Assembly: GCA_903923395.1 (NCBI GenBank)
Contig: CAIXXM010000096.1
Coordinates: forward strand, 54,276 to 118,275
DNA: 64,000 bases
Reading direction: 5' to 3'
DNA from: an uncultured Acidobacteriia bacterium
GTDB taxonomy: Bacteria > Acidobacteriota > Terriglobia > Bryobacterales > Bryobacteraceae
Of this stretch, positions 27,801 through 36,052 are shown in pieces. How positions within the stretch are numbered: position 1 is the stretch's first letter; every line of letters begins with the position of its first letter. The notes under the pieces are model-generated. The model did no database searches and had not been told where the DNA came from. It saw only the letters and a program-made list of their open reading frames with translations. The position numbers were made by a program, and so were the translations under genes.

Positions 27801-27984
27801 GTTCCACTTCTTCGGCAGCGCGGCCCGGCCACTGCGTGATCACCTGCACATAGTTGTTTGCGACGTCGGGGTAGGCTTCAATGGGCAGTGCCTGGAAAGA
27901 GATGACGCCCCAGATGAAGAGCATCAAGGCGATGGCGAGAACCAGAAACCGGTTCCCGAGCGCGAAATCGACAAGCCCTTTCAT
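24847..27984 (-). CDS. Heavy-metal RND efflux pump inner-membrane protein (CusA/CzcA family)
   Basis: 1045 residues, the full RND length, with large periplasmic loops after helices 1 and 7. The HME signature DFGMVVDGAVVMVEN (about residues 400-415) holds the Asp, Asp and Glu that carry protons in CzcA-type pumps. N-terminal PIEAYPDVANNYVQV and EVEQQVTVPIE are typical. Such proteins expel divalent or monovalent metal ions from periplasm or cytosol through a trans-envelope channel. Which metal is transported cannot be read. It is the third gene of the operon outer-membrane factor, adaptor, pump, following the adaptor by 3 bp. Confidence 0.93.
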   Translation of the reverse strand: MKGLVDFALGNRFLVLAIALMLFIWGVISFQALPIEAYPDVANNYVQVITQWPGRAAEEVEQQVTVPIEIQMNGIPHLEHLRSTSLFGLSSVMLIFDDQSENDWNRQKVLERLSAVTLPQNLQPSIGPDFSPVGQIYFYNLTSTNPQYDLMELKSLEDWVLEKQFKSVPNVVDVSSFGGTTREYQIKLNPDKLISYGLTLPQIEQQLTNNNVNAGGSFIEAGLQQINVRAVGLVRNVRDIEDTVIKTSNGTALKVRDIATVQQGPRIRLGQVAKAIHRKDGRIIDEADSVEGIVLLRKGAESDATLDAIHKKVEELNTKILPPGVKVVPFLDRSDLVHYTTHTVLHNLTEGIILVTLILFVFLGNVRGAIIVALTIPFALLFASICLDLRHIPANLLSLGALDFGMVVDGAVVMVENLVRHLSHKREGDTRPTLEVIRESAHEVIRPVFFAIGIIITAYLPIFTLQRVEGRLFKPMAWTVAFALAGALLFSMVLAPVLALIVFPKGTSEWHNPLMELLTRIYRRALSFAVRIPVVVFGFALAGICTSAWLLLGGAIGSEFLPHLDEGAIWVRGTLAPSTGPAEGIRLMTQARRVLATFPEVTVVTSQVGRPDDGTDTTGFFNTEYFVDLKPKEEWRKVFAEDKEELIGAMDRELEKIPGVLWNFSQPIADNMEEAVSGVKGQLAVKVYGTDLRELEATGERIISQMKTVNGVQDLGLFRVVGQPNLNFTVNRAAAARYGLNVSDVQDAIQTAVGGNALTQVLQGEQRYDLVLRYDAPYRNSKEAIENIRILAPNNERVALSQVCDVKVIDGASSISREENSRYVAIKYSVRGRDLGGAVEEAIAKVEKNVKLPVGYHLSWAGEYESQKRSSRRLAIVLPITILLIFFILYTMFKSFKWAMLMLANISMAPLGGLLALLMTHTNFSVSSGVGFLALFGVSVQTGVIMVEYINQLRARGHSIADAAVEGAVLRLRPILMTTLVATLGLLPAALSNGIGSDSQRPFAIVIVGGLLVGVVFNVFLLPTLYVTAAGPKDHLPAPEPGFEG

Positions 27985-27987
27985 GGA

Positions 27988-29130
27988 TTACTGTTCCCCT
28001 GCGTTTTGCAGAATCAGCGCGTTGGCCACCACTTGTGTTCCCGGCTTGAGGCCGCTGCGGATCTCCTGCATGTTGCCCGGCAGCATGGCACCGCCAGAGA
28101 CTTCGAGGCGCTTGAACTTGCCGTTTTCCATGGGGGTGTAAACCCAGTCACGATCATGGAGATGCAGAATCGCGGTGGCCGGAACGGAAGCCAGCATCTC
28201 CTTCTTCTCACCCTTGAAGACAGCCGTTACGAACATGCCGGAACGGAATTTACCGTTGTTCTGCAATTCGAGGCGAACCTTGGCCGTGCGGAGATTCGGA
28301 TCCAGAATGGGGCCGATGTTGGAGATGCGGCCATGAAAGGTCTCGTTCGGATAGGCCGCGAGCTTGATATCCGCATATTCCCCCATGTGGATGTTGGGCA
28401 GTTGATTTTCGTAGACATCGCAGACGACCCAGATGCTGGAAAGATCGGCAATGGTGAAGAGGTTCGGGGAATTGTCCAGGGTTTTCACACCACCGGAAGC
28501 GGTAATGTTCTGCTCAATGATGACGCCGGAGGCAGGCGCGAAGATATCCACAACCGGCGTGGGGTTGGCCGGCGTGACCCCCAGCAGCTTCAAGCGCTCT
28601 TCCGTGGTCTCCACATCGACCTTGGCCTTGTCTTCGGTATCCACCGCGACTTCGTAATCTTTCGCCGCGATGGCACCCTTGTCGAGCAGAAGCTTTGCGC
28701 GCTCCAGTTGTGTGCGGGCCAGAACTTCGTCGACCACAGCCTTGCGGTAATCAGAATAAGCGCCGGAGATATCGGAACTGCGGATCTTCAGCAGCAGTTG
28801 GCCCTTCTTGACCTCATCGCCGAGACGCGCATGGATCTCGACCACGCGTCCAGTGGAGAGCGAAACCACGGGGATGGTCTTCGAAACGTCCGGGAAGACC
28901 TGTCCGGTGACGCTGAGTTCGGTGGCCGCGTTGTATTCCGCCGCCGCCACTACGGGGAAACGTTCGGGCTTGTCCACCGTGACAATACTGGGGTCCGGCG
29001 CATTTTCAATCTTTGCCGGCGGCGGAGCTTCCTGCGCGGGGTCCGCCTTGACCTTTTCGGTGCGTGCGCAGCCCGTGAGCGAGACGAGCAGAGCCGCGGC
29101 GAGCGCGGTTTTGTGCAGAGTAAATGTCAT
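27988..29130 (-). CDS. RND efflux periplasmic adaptor (membrane fusion protein), lipoprotein
   Basis: 380 residues with a lipoprotein signal (LTGC, Cys at about residue 21). The order is barrel-sandwich half (PVVSLSTGRVVEIHARLGDEVKKGQLLLKI), alpha-hairpin (about 150-200), second half (IFAPASGVIIEQNITASGG), then beta-barrel and membrane-proximal domains. It joins the CusA/CzcA pump to the outer-membrane channel. It overlaps the outer-membrane factor gene by 4 bp. There is no His-rich metal-sensing tail. Confidence 0.92.
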   Translation of the reverse strand: MTFTLHKTALAAALLVSLTGCARTEKVKADPAQEAPPPAKIENAPDPSIVTVDKPERFPVVAAAEYNAATELSVTGQVFPDVSKTIPVVSLSTGRVVEIHARLGDEVKKGQLLLKIRSSDISGAYSDYRKAVVDEVLARTQLERAKLLLDKGAIAAKDYEVAVDTEDKAKVDVETTEERLKLLGVTPANPTPVVDIFAPASGVIIEQNITASGGVKTLDNSPNLFTIADLSSIWVVCDVYENQLPNIHMGEYADIKLAAYPNETFHGRISNIGPILDPNLRTAKVRLELQNNGKFRSGMFVTAVFKGEKKEMLASVPATAILHLHDRDWVYTPMENGKFKRLEVSGGAMLPGNMQEIRSGLKPGTQVVANALILQNAGEQ

Positions 29131-30452
29131 TGGAGAATCTCCCGGCCAACAGCAAGATTGAGCTGGCTGGCAGCGGTCATGTAAGAGCCGATCAGGTTCA
29201 GATAGTTGAGCTGCGTGGCGCGGTAATCATTCTGCGCGTTGAGGAAATCCAGCAGAGAAGCGCCGCCGCGCTGGTAGGCAAAGGCAATGGTGTCACGGAC
29301 TTTCAGCGCCTGGTCGAGGTACTGCGCCTTGAAGCGGCGGAGCAGCACCGAATTACTGCTGAGGTTGACGTAAGCCGAATCCACATCGCTATAGACCTGC
29401 GCTTCCGCAGCTTCCCGGAGCCGTTCATTCCGGGTGATATCGAGCAGCGTGCGGAGCTTTTCGCCCTGATTCTTGTCGAATACGCGGAGCGGAATATTCA
29501 CCCCGGCACCGATATATAGGGACAGCGGCGGGTTGCGGCCCATATCCACGCTGAACGTGGGGTCAGCCGTGCCGTTGGCGATGGCCAACTGGTGGTCCGT
29601 CTTGGCCTTTTCGATGGTCTGTATCGCGGCGCGCAAATCGGGCCGGGCTTCGATGGCCGCTTTGTGGAAGTCATCCAGCGGTTGAATGGTTTCACTGAAG
29701 TCATACGCCCCATCCACATCAAAGCTTTCAATGGGGGAGCGGTCATTCAGGATGGCCAGCATCTGAATCTTCGCCGTCCGCAGGTTCGTCTCCGCGTTTT
29801 GAATATCGGATTCATATTGGATCTTCTGCAATTGGAGGCGGTCGAGATCAACTTTCGCGATATCACCGGCATCGTAACGTTGCTGGCTGAGGGTGAGAAC
29901 TTTCTCGTAGTATTCGAGATTCTCCTTCACCAGCTTCAGGACGGCCTTCGATTGCAGCACCTGTACGAAGGCGGCGCGAAGGTTGAAGAGCAGGTTGCGG
30001 ACAAGATCGGCCTGCTGGGATTCAGCGATGGCGGTCGCCTTCACCGCACTTTCTTTGCGCAGTTCGCGCTTATTGCCGCGCTCGTAAAGATAGGCGACGC
30101 TCGCCGATTGCAGCATATTCGCGAGCGGGCGGTACGGACCGCTCTGGCCCGGAGGGGCACCCAGCATGCGGCCCAGCGTGATCTGGTCGTTCGTCAGCGA
30201 CAGCGAAGGGTTGGGGCGGAGAAAAGCAGTGATCTCATTGGCCTTCGACTCATCGATATTGAGCTGCCCGGCTTTCAGGTTCGGATTGGCGGCCGCGAAC
30301 TTGTCCTTCACTTCCTGCCAGGTCAGCGGCTTGGCTTGGGCGAATACCAAAGACTGTGCGAAAGAGAACAAAGCCACGAACAGCGCGAGACGGTGCGGAA
30401 GGCCCCGGTGCGGACACACGTTCCATATGTTGATCCTGAGTGCTGCGTCCAT
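29127..30452 (-). CDS. Outer-membrane efflux protein (TolC/CusC-like)
   Basis: 441 residues from the ATG at 30452; the frame stays open to 30548, but the signal peptide (LALFVALFSFAQSLVFAQA) fits the later start. It has two repeats of long coiled-coil helices typical of TolC: NPNLKAGQLNIDESKANEITAF with NPSLSLTNDQ, and RPDLRAAIQTIEKAKTDHQLA. YQRGGASLLDFLNAQNDY near the end is a typical final-helix motif. It forms the outer-membrane exit duct. First gene of the efflux operon. The upstream 258 bp, divergent from the envelope protein gene, should hold the promoter. Confidence 0.9.
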   Translation of the reverse strand: MDAALRINIWNVCPHRGLPHRLALFVALFSFAQSLVFAQAKPLTWQEVKDKFAAANPNLKAGQLNIDESKANEITAFLRPNPSLSLTNDQITLGRMLGAPPGQSGPYRPLANMLQSASVAYLYERGNKRELRKESAVKATAIAESQQADLVRNLLFNLRAAFVQVLQSKAVLKLVKENLEYYEKVLTLSQQRYDAGDIAKVDLDRLQLQKIQYESDIQNAETNLRTAKIQMLAILNDRSPIESFDVDGAYDFSETIQPLDDFHKAAIEARPDLRAAIQTIEKAKTDHQLAIANGTADPTFSVDMGRNPPLSLYIGAGVNIPLRVFDKNQGEKLRTLLDITRNERLREAAEAQVYSDVDSAYVNLSSNSVLLRRFKAQYLDQALKVRDTIAFAYQRGGASLLDFLNAQNDYRATQLNYLNLIGSYMTAASQLNLAVGREILQ

Positions 30453-30710
30453 AGTGACGGTTAGGTCTGGCTTTCTGGTCGGTGCGCGGCCATGGAAAGA
30501 ACCGCGGGTCTCAGCTTGCGGGACAGCGCAGTCTCCGGCGGAGCACAATTCGGATCGAACTGATCCAAACCGCTAGTTTAGCGGACGGTTCATTGCCGTG
30601 GAGCCTATCTTTTGGGCAGAGGAAGTCCGCGCAGTTGGCGTGTCCTGTTTCTGCTGCAAACTCCGCTAGTTGGGTTTGGGAGATCCTCAACAAACCTCAG
30701 GGAGAGAAAA

Positions 30711-32861
30711 ATGAAGCCAAGACGAATTGCTGCGGTTGTGACATATTTCTGCTGGGCGTTTCTAGCCAGCGGCCAAACTGTGCCATCCAAGGTACCGAAA
30801 GCTGCACCGAAAATTACGGCGGCGGAAGGGCGGGTGGTAGACGGGATATCCACCGAAAAGGGAGGCCGGGTTATGGTCCGGGTCTATTCGCCAGCGGGCG
30901 AGGTGCTCGAAACCAGGGAGGCCATTCTCGATGGCACTGAGTTTTCGGCGGCTCTGAAGACCAAACTGGGAGCTGGCAATATTGTGCAGGCGTTCCTGCT
31001 GGTGGAGGGTGTGGAAACGGCGTTCTCCGGTTTGAAGATGCTGCCGCAAACCACGGTGGAAGCTGCAGCTGTCGAGAAAACAGTGAACCATATTTCCGCC
31101 TCGGAAGCACCCGTGGTGGCTGCTGATAATCCGGCCCCCCTCACGGCAGAGGATTCGGGACCCGCGGTTAACGAGACACAAGCCGCTGGTGCCGCCCCCG
31201 CGGCCAACCCGTGCACTGCCACAACGACCGCCGGGCTTTCCCCTATTGTGTTGAATCCCGCGCTGCAGGACGGCGCAACGGATGTGACGGGCACCAGCCC
31301 GATTGCGGATGGAACCGTTACAGTTTGCCGGAATGGAACTGCGTTGGATGTAGCCGCCGGGGCGGACTCCACGGTCAAGAAGGGCGCGTTCTCAGTCAAG
31401 TTGAAGACTGCTTTGACGGTGAATTGGACTCTGGCTGTCGTAGTGACAGCAACGGACGGAAAAAGTTCGGCCGCCCTGTCAGCTGATGTTACGGCCAAGA
31501 AATTCAGCGAAGTGAAGATTCCAACGATCCCCAAAGAGGGCGAGACCACTTTGAACGTCACGGCCGCCCCCACCAGTGGAAACGACAAGTATTCTCTCGC
31601 GGTCTTCGTGAACGGCGAGCAGATCACGTTGATCGACTCATCAGGCAACACCACTCAATCTGTACCCACGACTGCAAACGGCTCAACACAGATCAAACTG
31701 AAAGATCCACTCAACGACGGTCAGTACGTTCAGGTTGTGGAATTTGTAACTGGGACAATACCGGCGGTTTCAGTGAATAATGGGATCGTCCAGGACGGAC
31801 CGACTGCTTCGATACCTTATAAAGTTACAGCTGACCGGGCGGAAGTAAGCTCCTTCTTTAATTTCGGAAGAGTCCGGGCAAAGCTGGCGGGCGGGACGCT
31901 GATGAGCTTCAGCAACAGTAACTTCTCGCAACCCAGCGTCTTTCTGGCGCTGAATGTCGCGAAGAACTGGAGATGGGGAGGTATCATCCGAAACGAGGGC
32001 GATACCAGCATCCAGAAGACTTTGAGCACTACAGCCGGGGCAAAGAAGGGCACCCGGGAGAAACGTAACGATCAGGTGCAACGTTTTATGATCGATACCT
32101 ATTTTGAGGGAAGGTTGACCTCATTGCCCGTAGCTGCATGCAGCGCAAATGGCACCAGCGGCACTACCAGCACCAGCGGCACTACCGGCACTAGCAGCAC
32201 TACCGGCACTAGCAGCACGAGCGGCACAAACGCCACCTCAACCGCCAGCACGAGTTCCTCCTGCTCCACCTTGGTCGGTGCATCATCCACATCCGTCATC
32301 GGCTCCCCTGCCGCCGGGCAGTTGATCGCGGGACTTGTCATGCCTTACATCCTTGTAGATTGGACGTTCAAGAATGAGCCTTACGGTTTGTTCCTTGGCC
32401 CTACCGCCAAAGTATCGCTGATCACACCGGTCGGATCACAGTCGAACGGAACTTACACTCCCGCTACATCGAGCCAGTTCTACACCGGGTATGGCTTCGG
32501 CGGCCGCATCGGTTTTCAGAGATTGTCTTATGCGGACCGGAAACACATGCACGAAAGCACGAATGTGGCACCTGACACTTTGATGTATATGGACGTGGTG
32601 ACCGGCAGATACAGTAACTTTGATACCCCGCGGACAACCGATGGAAAATCCTATCTTGACCGGCCCTGGAGATTCGAACTGGAGGGAATCCTGCAAGTTC
32701 CTTCCACTCCGTTTTTCATTGGCTTCAATGCCAATATTCACCAGAATTTCCATACGGGGAGTTCGCTTCCCTCGGTGGGAGCCAAAGACGATCTGCGTTT
32801 TCTCTTTGGGGTGAAGCTCGATGCCGGGCGTCTCTTTGATGCCGTAGGCAAGATCAGATAG
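30711..32861 (+). CDS. Large exported envelope protein with Ig-like and barrel-like parts
   Basis: 716 residues from the ATG at 30711, preceded by AGGGAGAG 5 bases away; a signal peptide ends at about residue 22 (FLASGQ). Residues 30-110 look like a regulatory beta domain (GRVVDGISTEKGGRVMVRVYSPAGEVLE). Residues about 190-400 hold two beta-sandwich, bacterial Ig-like regions. At about 485-525 lies a Ser/Thr/Gly low-complexity stretch coded by an 18-nt tandem repeat. The last 170 residues alternate aromatic/hydrophobic strands and end in a barrel-like pattern (FFIGFNANIHQNF, RFLFGVKLDAGRLF). Possibly an outer-membrane-anchored surface protein. No named family recognised. Confidence 0.65.
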   Translation: MKPRRIAAVVTYFCWAFLASGQTVPSKVPKAAPKITAAEGRVVDGISTEKGGRVMVRVYSPAGEVLETREAILDGTEFSAALKTKLGAGNIVQAFLLVEGVETAFSGLKMLPQTTVEAAAVEKTVNHISASEAPVVAADNPAPLTAEDSGPAVNETQAAGAAPAANPCTATTTAGLSPIVLNPALQDGATDVTGTSPIADGTVTVCRNGTALDVAAGADSTVKKGAFSVKLKTALTVNWTLAVVVTATDGKSSAALSADVTAKKFSEVKIPTIPKEGETTLNVTAAPTSGNDKYSLAVFVNGEQITLIDSSGNTTQSVPTTANGSTQIKLKDPLNDGQYVQVVEFVTGTIPAVSVNNGIVQDGPTASIPYKVTADRAEVSSFFNFGRVRAKLAGGTLMSFSNSNFSQPSVFLALNVAKNWRWGGIIRNEGDTSIQKTLSTTAGAKKGTREKRNDQVQRFMIDTYFEGRLTSLPVAACSANGTSGTTSTSGTTGTSSTTGTSSTSGTNATSTASTSSSCSTLVGASSTSVIGSPAAGQLIAGLVMPYILVDWTFKNEPYGLFLGPTAKVSLITPVGSQSNGTYTPATSSQFYTGYGFGGRIGFQRLSYADRKHMHESTNVAPDTLMYMDVVTGRYSNFDTPRTTDGKSYLDRPWRFELEGILQVPSTPFFIGFNANIHQNFHTGSSLPSVGAKDDLRFLFGVKLDAGRLFDAVGKIR
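32163..32216 (+). repeat. 18-nt tandem repeat in the envelope protein gene
   Basis: Two exact 18-base copies (32181-32198 and 32199-32216) follow a diverged third (32163-32180). The unit encodes TTGTSS. Because 18 is a multiple of 3, changes in copy number would lengthen or shorten the Ser/Thr stretch without breaking the frame. Confidence 0.85.
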
Positions 32862-32871
32862 TAACTTCCAA

Positions 32872-32910
32872 CCCGGATCGCGCGCGCCTCCAGGACTCGT
32901 GCGATCCGGG
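32872..32910. terminator. Inverted repeat between convergent genes, possible terminator
   Basis: A perfect 10-bp inverted repeat (CCCGGATCGC/GCGATCCGGG) with a 19-base loop sits between the convergent envelope-protein and ThuA genes. There is no U-run, so it may only stabilise transcript ends. Confidence 0.45.
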
Positions 32911-32913
32911 CAC

Positions 32914-33738
32914 TTACTTCCCCTGGGCGGCCCAAAGAACGCCCTGCGCGAAGAGCTTCCGGAAATTCGGGTCAGCCAGATTCGGGTTCGGCTCGTTCCT
33001 CCAGGTATGACCTAACATCGTCGCGTAAACACGGCCCTGGCCGTAATCCCGAACCCAGTCCATCGGCTCATATTGATGAGTCACTTCGGACATCGCCGCA
33101 GTCAGGATCGTCAAACCTTCCGCCGGGCCGTGCTGGCCGTGCGTCAGTTGCTCGGAGGGGTGCTGCCACTTGGCCGGCAAGCCTTTTGTGATGGGGTGCG
33201 CGGCATTCATCACCTCAATTTCAAAGTCATGCCGCGGACCATGGCCGGGCTTGGCGCCGCTGCCTTTGGGCGTGCGAATCAGTTGATGACCGGCATCAAA
33301 CGCAAGACCGTCTCCGAAAGACGGGTCCCTCCAGCCGAGACCTATCATGTCATTAAACTCCGGCCAGTTGAGGAAAGCATTGTTCGCCGCGTGAAAGATC
33401 ACGAGGCCGCCTCCACCACGAACGTACTGCACGAGCGCTTTCTCCACAGGTTCCGGCCAGCGCGTACCGGTGGCTAAGTGGCCGCCATTGAAGTTATCAA
33501 TCACCACTTTGTAACGGGCAAACGCGGGATACCACTGGTCCCACGCTTCCTTTGGCGCATTGGCCGGCGGCGTGGTCGAAACATCCACCGCAAAGCGACC
33601 GCTCTCCGCAAGAATTCCCTGGATTTCCCGGGTTCCCGTTTGCCAGTCGTGATTGTTCTGGCCATCCACAATCAGCACTGGAATCTTCTCCACCGCAAAA
33701 AGCGGCAAAGCGGTGAGCAGCAGATACGCGAGCTTCAT
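32914..33738 (-). CDS. Exported ThuA-domain protein
   Basis: 274 residues with a short signal peptide (LLLTALPLFA). The fold is the class I amidotransferase-like ThuA (trehalose utilisation) domain: PVLIVDGQNNHDWQTGT near the start, VVIDNFNGGHLATG, GGGLVIFHAANNAF, and VYATMLGHTWRNEPNPNLADPNFRKLF near the end. In this group the nucleophilic Cys of amidotransferases is absent and the biochemistry is unclear; related proteins act in sugar metabolism. Its start overlaps the trpEG stop by 4 bp, an odd pairing with tryptophan synthesis. Confidence 0.88.
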   Translation of the reverse strand: MKLAYLLLTALPLFAVEKIPVLIVDGQNNHDWQTGTREIQGILAESGRFAVDVSTTPPANAPKEAWDQWYPAFARYKVVIDNFNGGHLATGTRWPEPVEKALVQYVRGGGGLVIFHAANNAFLNWPEFNDMIGLGWRDPSFGDGLAFDAGHQLIRTPKGSGAKPGHGPRHDFEIEVMNAAHPITKGLPAKWQHPSEQLTHGQHGPAEGLTILTAAMSEVTHQYEPMDWVRDYGQGRVYATMLGHTWRNEPNPNLADPNFRKLFAQGVLWAAQGK

Positions 33739-35876
33739 TTCACGACTAGTTTACGCGCACTCTCCAAAGCATTGCGCATCATTTTCAGCCCGGCATCGCC
33801 TTCTGCGCTGAGAATGGATTCGGGGTGGAACTGCACCGCCTCAATCGGCAGGGTCTTGTGCCGGACGCCCATGATCACGCCATCATCCGAATGCGCGGTG
33901 ACTTCCAGCACGCCGGGAAGCTTCTCCGGAACGGCATACAGCGAGTGGTAGCGGCCCACACCGATCTCTTCCGGCAGCCCCGCGAACACGCCCTTGCCAT
34001 CATGGCGCACCTGGGAAGGCTTGCCGTGCATGGGGTAAGAAAGAACGCCGAGTTCGCCGCCAAAAGCTTCCACAATACCCTGCAGTCCCAGACAAACGCC
34101 GAAGACGGGAATGCCTGCTTGGGCGGCATGCTGGACGACTCCGGGCACCCCGAAATCTTCCGGCCTGCCGGGGCCGGGTGAGATCAGGATGAGGTCGGGC
34201 TTGATTTCATCGAGCAGAGAGAGCGGGAAGCCGGCGCGGTACGTCACCACTTCTGCCCCCGTCTGTCGTGCGTAGTTGGAAAGAGTGTGGATGAAGCAGT
34301 CGTCGTTATCCACCAGGAGCATCTTCAGCGAAATCTGCTCTTGTTCCGGCGCGGGCGCGGCGGCAGCGGCGGGAGTCCCCAGAAGCTTGAAGAAACCAGT
34401 GGCTTTGAGCCGGGTTTCGGCTTCTTCAGCAGCGGGAACCGAATCATACAGCAGGGTGGCACCGGCGGGATATTGGGCGTAGCCATCGCGCAGATAAGTG
34501 GTGCGGATCAGGATGCCCGTATTGATATCCCCATTCAACTGGAGCATGCCGAGCGCGCCGCCATACCAGCCGCGTGCCGATTTTTCCAGCGTTTCAACAG
34601 CAAGAGAAGCGGCCTTCTTGGGAGCGCCGATGACCGTGACTGCCCACATGTGGCTGAGGAACGCGTCGAGGGAGTCGAAGCCCTCTTGCAGAAAACCTTC
34701 CACGTGGTCGACTGTATGGAAGAGTCCGGCGTAGTTTTCAATGAGACGGCGGCCGATGACTTTGACAGAACCCGGCTCGCAGACGCGGCTCTTGTCATTT
34801 CGGTCCACATCGGTGCACATGGTGAGTTCTGACTCTTCTTTGGTGGAGTTCAGAAGCTCGCGAATGTTCTTTTCATCCTGCAAGGGGTTGCCTGTGCGTT
34901 TCGCGGTACCGGAGATGGGGCAGGTTTCCACGCGCTGGCCTTCCACACGCACGAACATTTCCGGCGAGGCACCAACAAGCTGCTCATCACCGAACTGCAC
35001 GAGGAATTCATAGGGGCTGGGGTTCGCTTTCTGCATGCGCAGAAAGAGGTCAGAAGCCGTGCCGTCGTAAGTCGTCTGGAAGGTTTGGCGCAGCACGACT
35101 TCGTAGTAATCGCCTTTGCGCATGCCTTCGCGGACGGTTTCCACGTTGGCCATATATTCCTCAGGCAGATGGTCTGAGGTGATCGGTCCGCGGGGACGTT
35201 TGGGGGCTTCCGGAATGCGCTCGCCGGTGCGTTCCAGGTTCGCGGTGGTGACAGCGCCCAGTGAGAAATCGTAGCTGAAGCGCTTGATGACCTCGCGCTT
35301 GCGGTCCATGTAAATGATGTCGTCGCAGAGGTAGAGGTGAAGATCTTTCCTGGTGGAACGGGGCAGATGGAGCGGAATGGGTTCGAACTGGAAGAGCAGG
35401 TCATACCCAAACGCCCCGGCAAACGCGAGTTTGTTGTCGTGTTCGGTGCGGAATTCCTGCGTGAGCGCGCGGAGAATGGAAAAGACAGAAGGCTGCTTGC
35501 TGCGCTCTTCCTCCGGGAAGAAGGCTGGCATGGGCTTCAATGTGCCGTGCAGCGTGCCGTTATCATTCCGGAAACTTTCCCAGTGGGGATGATTTTCCAG
35601 GACTGCCGCCAGCATGTGATTGATGGCCTTGCCACGTTCATTCAGAGGACGGAAGGTCACCTCACGTTGAAAGCTGACCAGTTCCAGCGGCGGGCGGACA
35701 GAAACAATATCCCAGCGCGAGTAGCGCCCGGGGAACTCATAGCCTGAGGAGAGGTAAAGCCCCCTGTACTCATCGAGTTCACGCAGCAGGCGGGTCAGAC
35801 CTTTGCGGTAGGGCATTTTGGCGGAAGTGCGGAGAACTTCAATTCCGCCGGGCGTTCTGTATCGGACTTCGGACAT
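33735..35876 (-). CDS. trpEG: Fused anthranilate synthase, components I and II
   Basis: 713 residues from the ATG at 35876; the frame runs further upstream through repeat B, but the family begins near MSEVRYRT. Residues about 20-490 are the chorismate-using TrpE part (CPISGTAKRTGNPLQDEKN, TDVDRNDKSRV, GAPKKAA). Residues about 525-705 are the glutamine amidotransferase TrpG part, with catalytic Cys in FGVCLGLQG and His-Glu in VQFHPES. It makes anthranilate from chorismate and glutamine, the first step to tryptophan. Fused TrpEG is known in rhizobia and some other bacteria. No Trp-rich leader peptide was seen upstream. The other trp genes are not in the window. Confidence 0.93.
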   Translation of the reverse strand: MSEVRYRTPGGIEVLRTSAKMPYRKGLTRLLRELDEYRGLYLSSGYEFPGRYSRWDIVSVRPPLELVSFQREVTFRPLNERGKAINHMLAAVLENHPHWESFRNDNGTLHGTLKPMPAFFPEEERSKQPSVFSILRALTQEFRTEHDNKLAFAGAFGYDLLFQFEPIPLHLPRSTRKDLHLYLCDDIIYMDRKREVIKRFSYDFSLGAVTTANLERTGERIPEAPKRPRGPITSDHLPEEYMANVETVREGMRKGDYYEVVLRQTFQTTYDGTASDLFLRMQKANPSPYEFLVQFGDEQLVGASPEMFVRVEGQRVETCPISGTAKRTGNPLQDEKNIRELLNSTKEESELTMCTDVDRNDKSRVCEPGSVKVIGRRLIENYAGLFHTVDHVEGFLQEGFDSLDAFLSHMWAVTVIGAPKKAASLAVETLEKSARGWYGGALGMLQLNGDINTGILIRTTYLRDGYAQYPAGATLLYDSVPAAEEAETRLKATGFFKLLGTPAAAAAPAPEQEQISLKMLLVDNDDCFIHTLSNYARQTGAEVVTYRAGFPLSLLDEIKPDLILISPGPGRPEDFGVPGVVQHAAQAGIPVFGVCLGLQGIVEAFGGELGVLSYPMHGKPSQVRHDGKGVFAGLPEEIGVGRYHSLYAVPEKLPGVLEVTAHSDDGVIMGVRHKTLPIEAVQFHPESILSAEGDAGLKMMRNALESARKLVVK

Positions 35877-35915
35877 GCGAGTGATTCTTTTCAGTATCTC
35901 TCTCTTTAAGTAGTC

Positions 35916-35983
35916 GCCGGCAAAACGGACCTCGGGCGGCAGCGAATACTGTTTGCGATGGGGCCTCCCAGACCTTTGCCGGC
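35916..35983. repeat. 68-bp palindromic dispersed repeat, copy B
   Basis: Bounded by the same perfect inverted repeat as copy A, GCCGGCAAA (35916-35924) and TTTGCCGGC (35975-35983), with about 85% of bases shared with 14840-14909. It lies in the divergent gap between trpEG and the ExeA-like gene, where it could affect either promoter. Confidence 0.8.
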
Positions 35984-36052
35984 GGAGAGACGCGCGTGTG
36001 GACTTTGCGGGGCAAAGCATAGTTTTTGGGCATGCTACGCTAGCAAGCGGCA

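Noticed and set aside
27154..29184. A 676-codon plus-strand frame across the RND pump and adaptor genes
   Set aside because: Antisense of two well-supported genes; no motifs, and it spans a gene boundary of the real operon.
35839..36033. A possible trp leader peptide upstream of trpEG
   Set aside because: The frame has no run of Trp codons and overlaps dispersed repeat B; no attenuator hairpin pair was seen.
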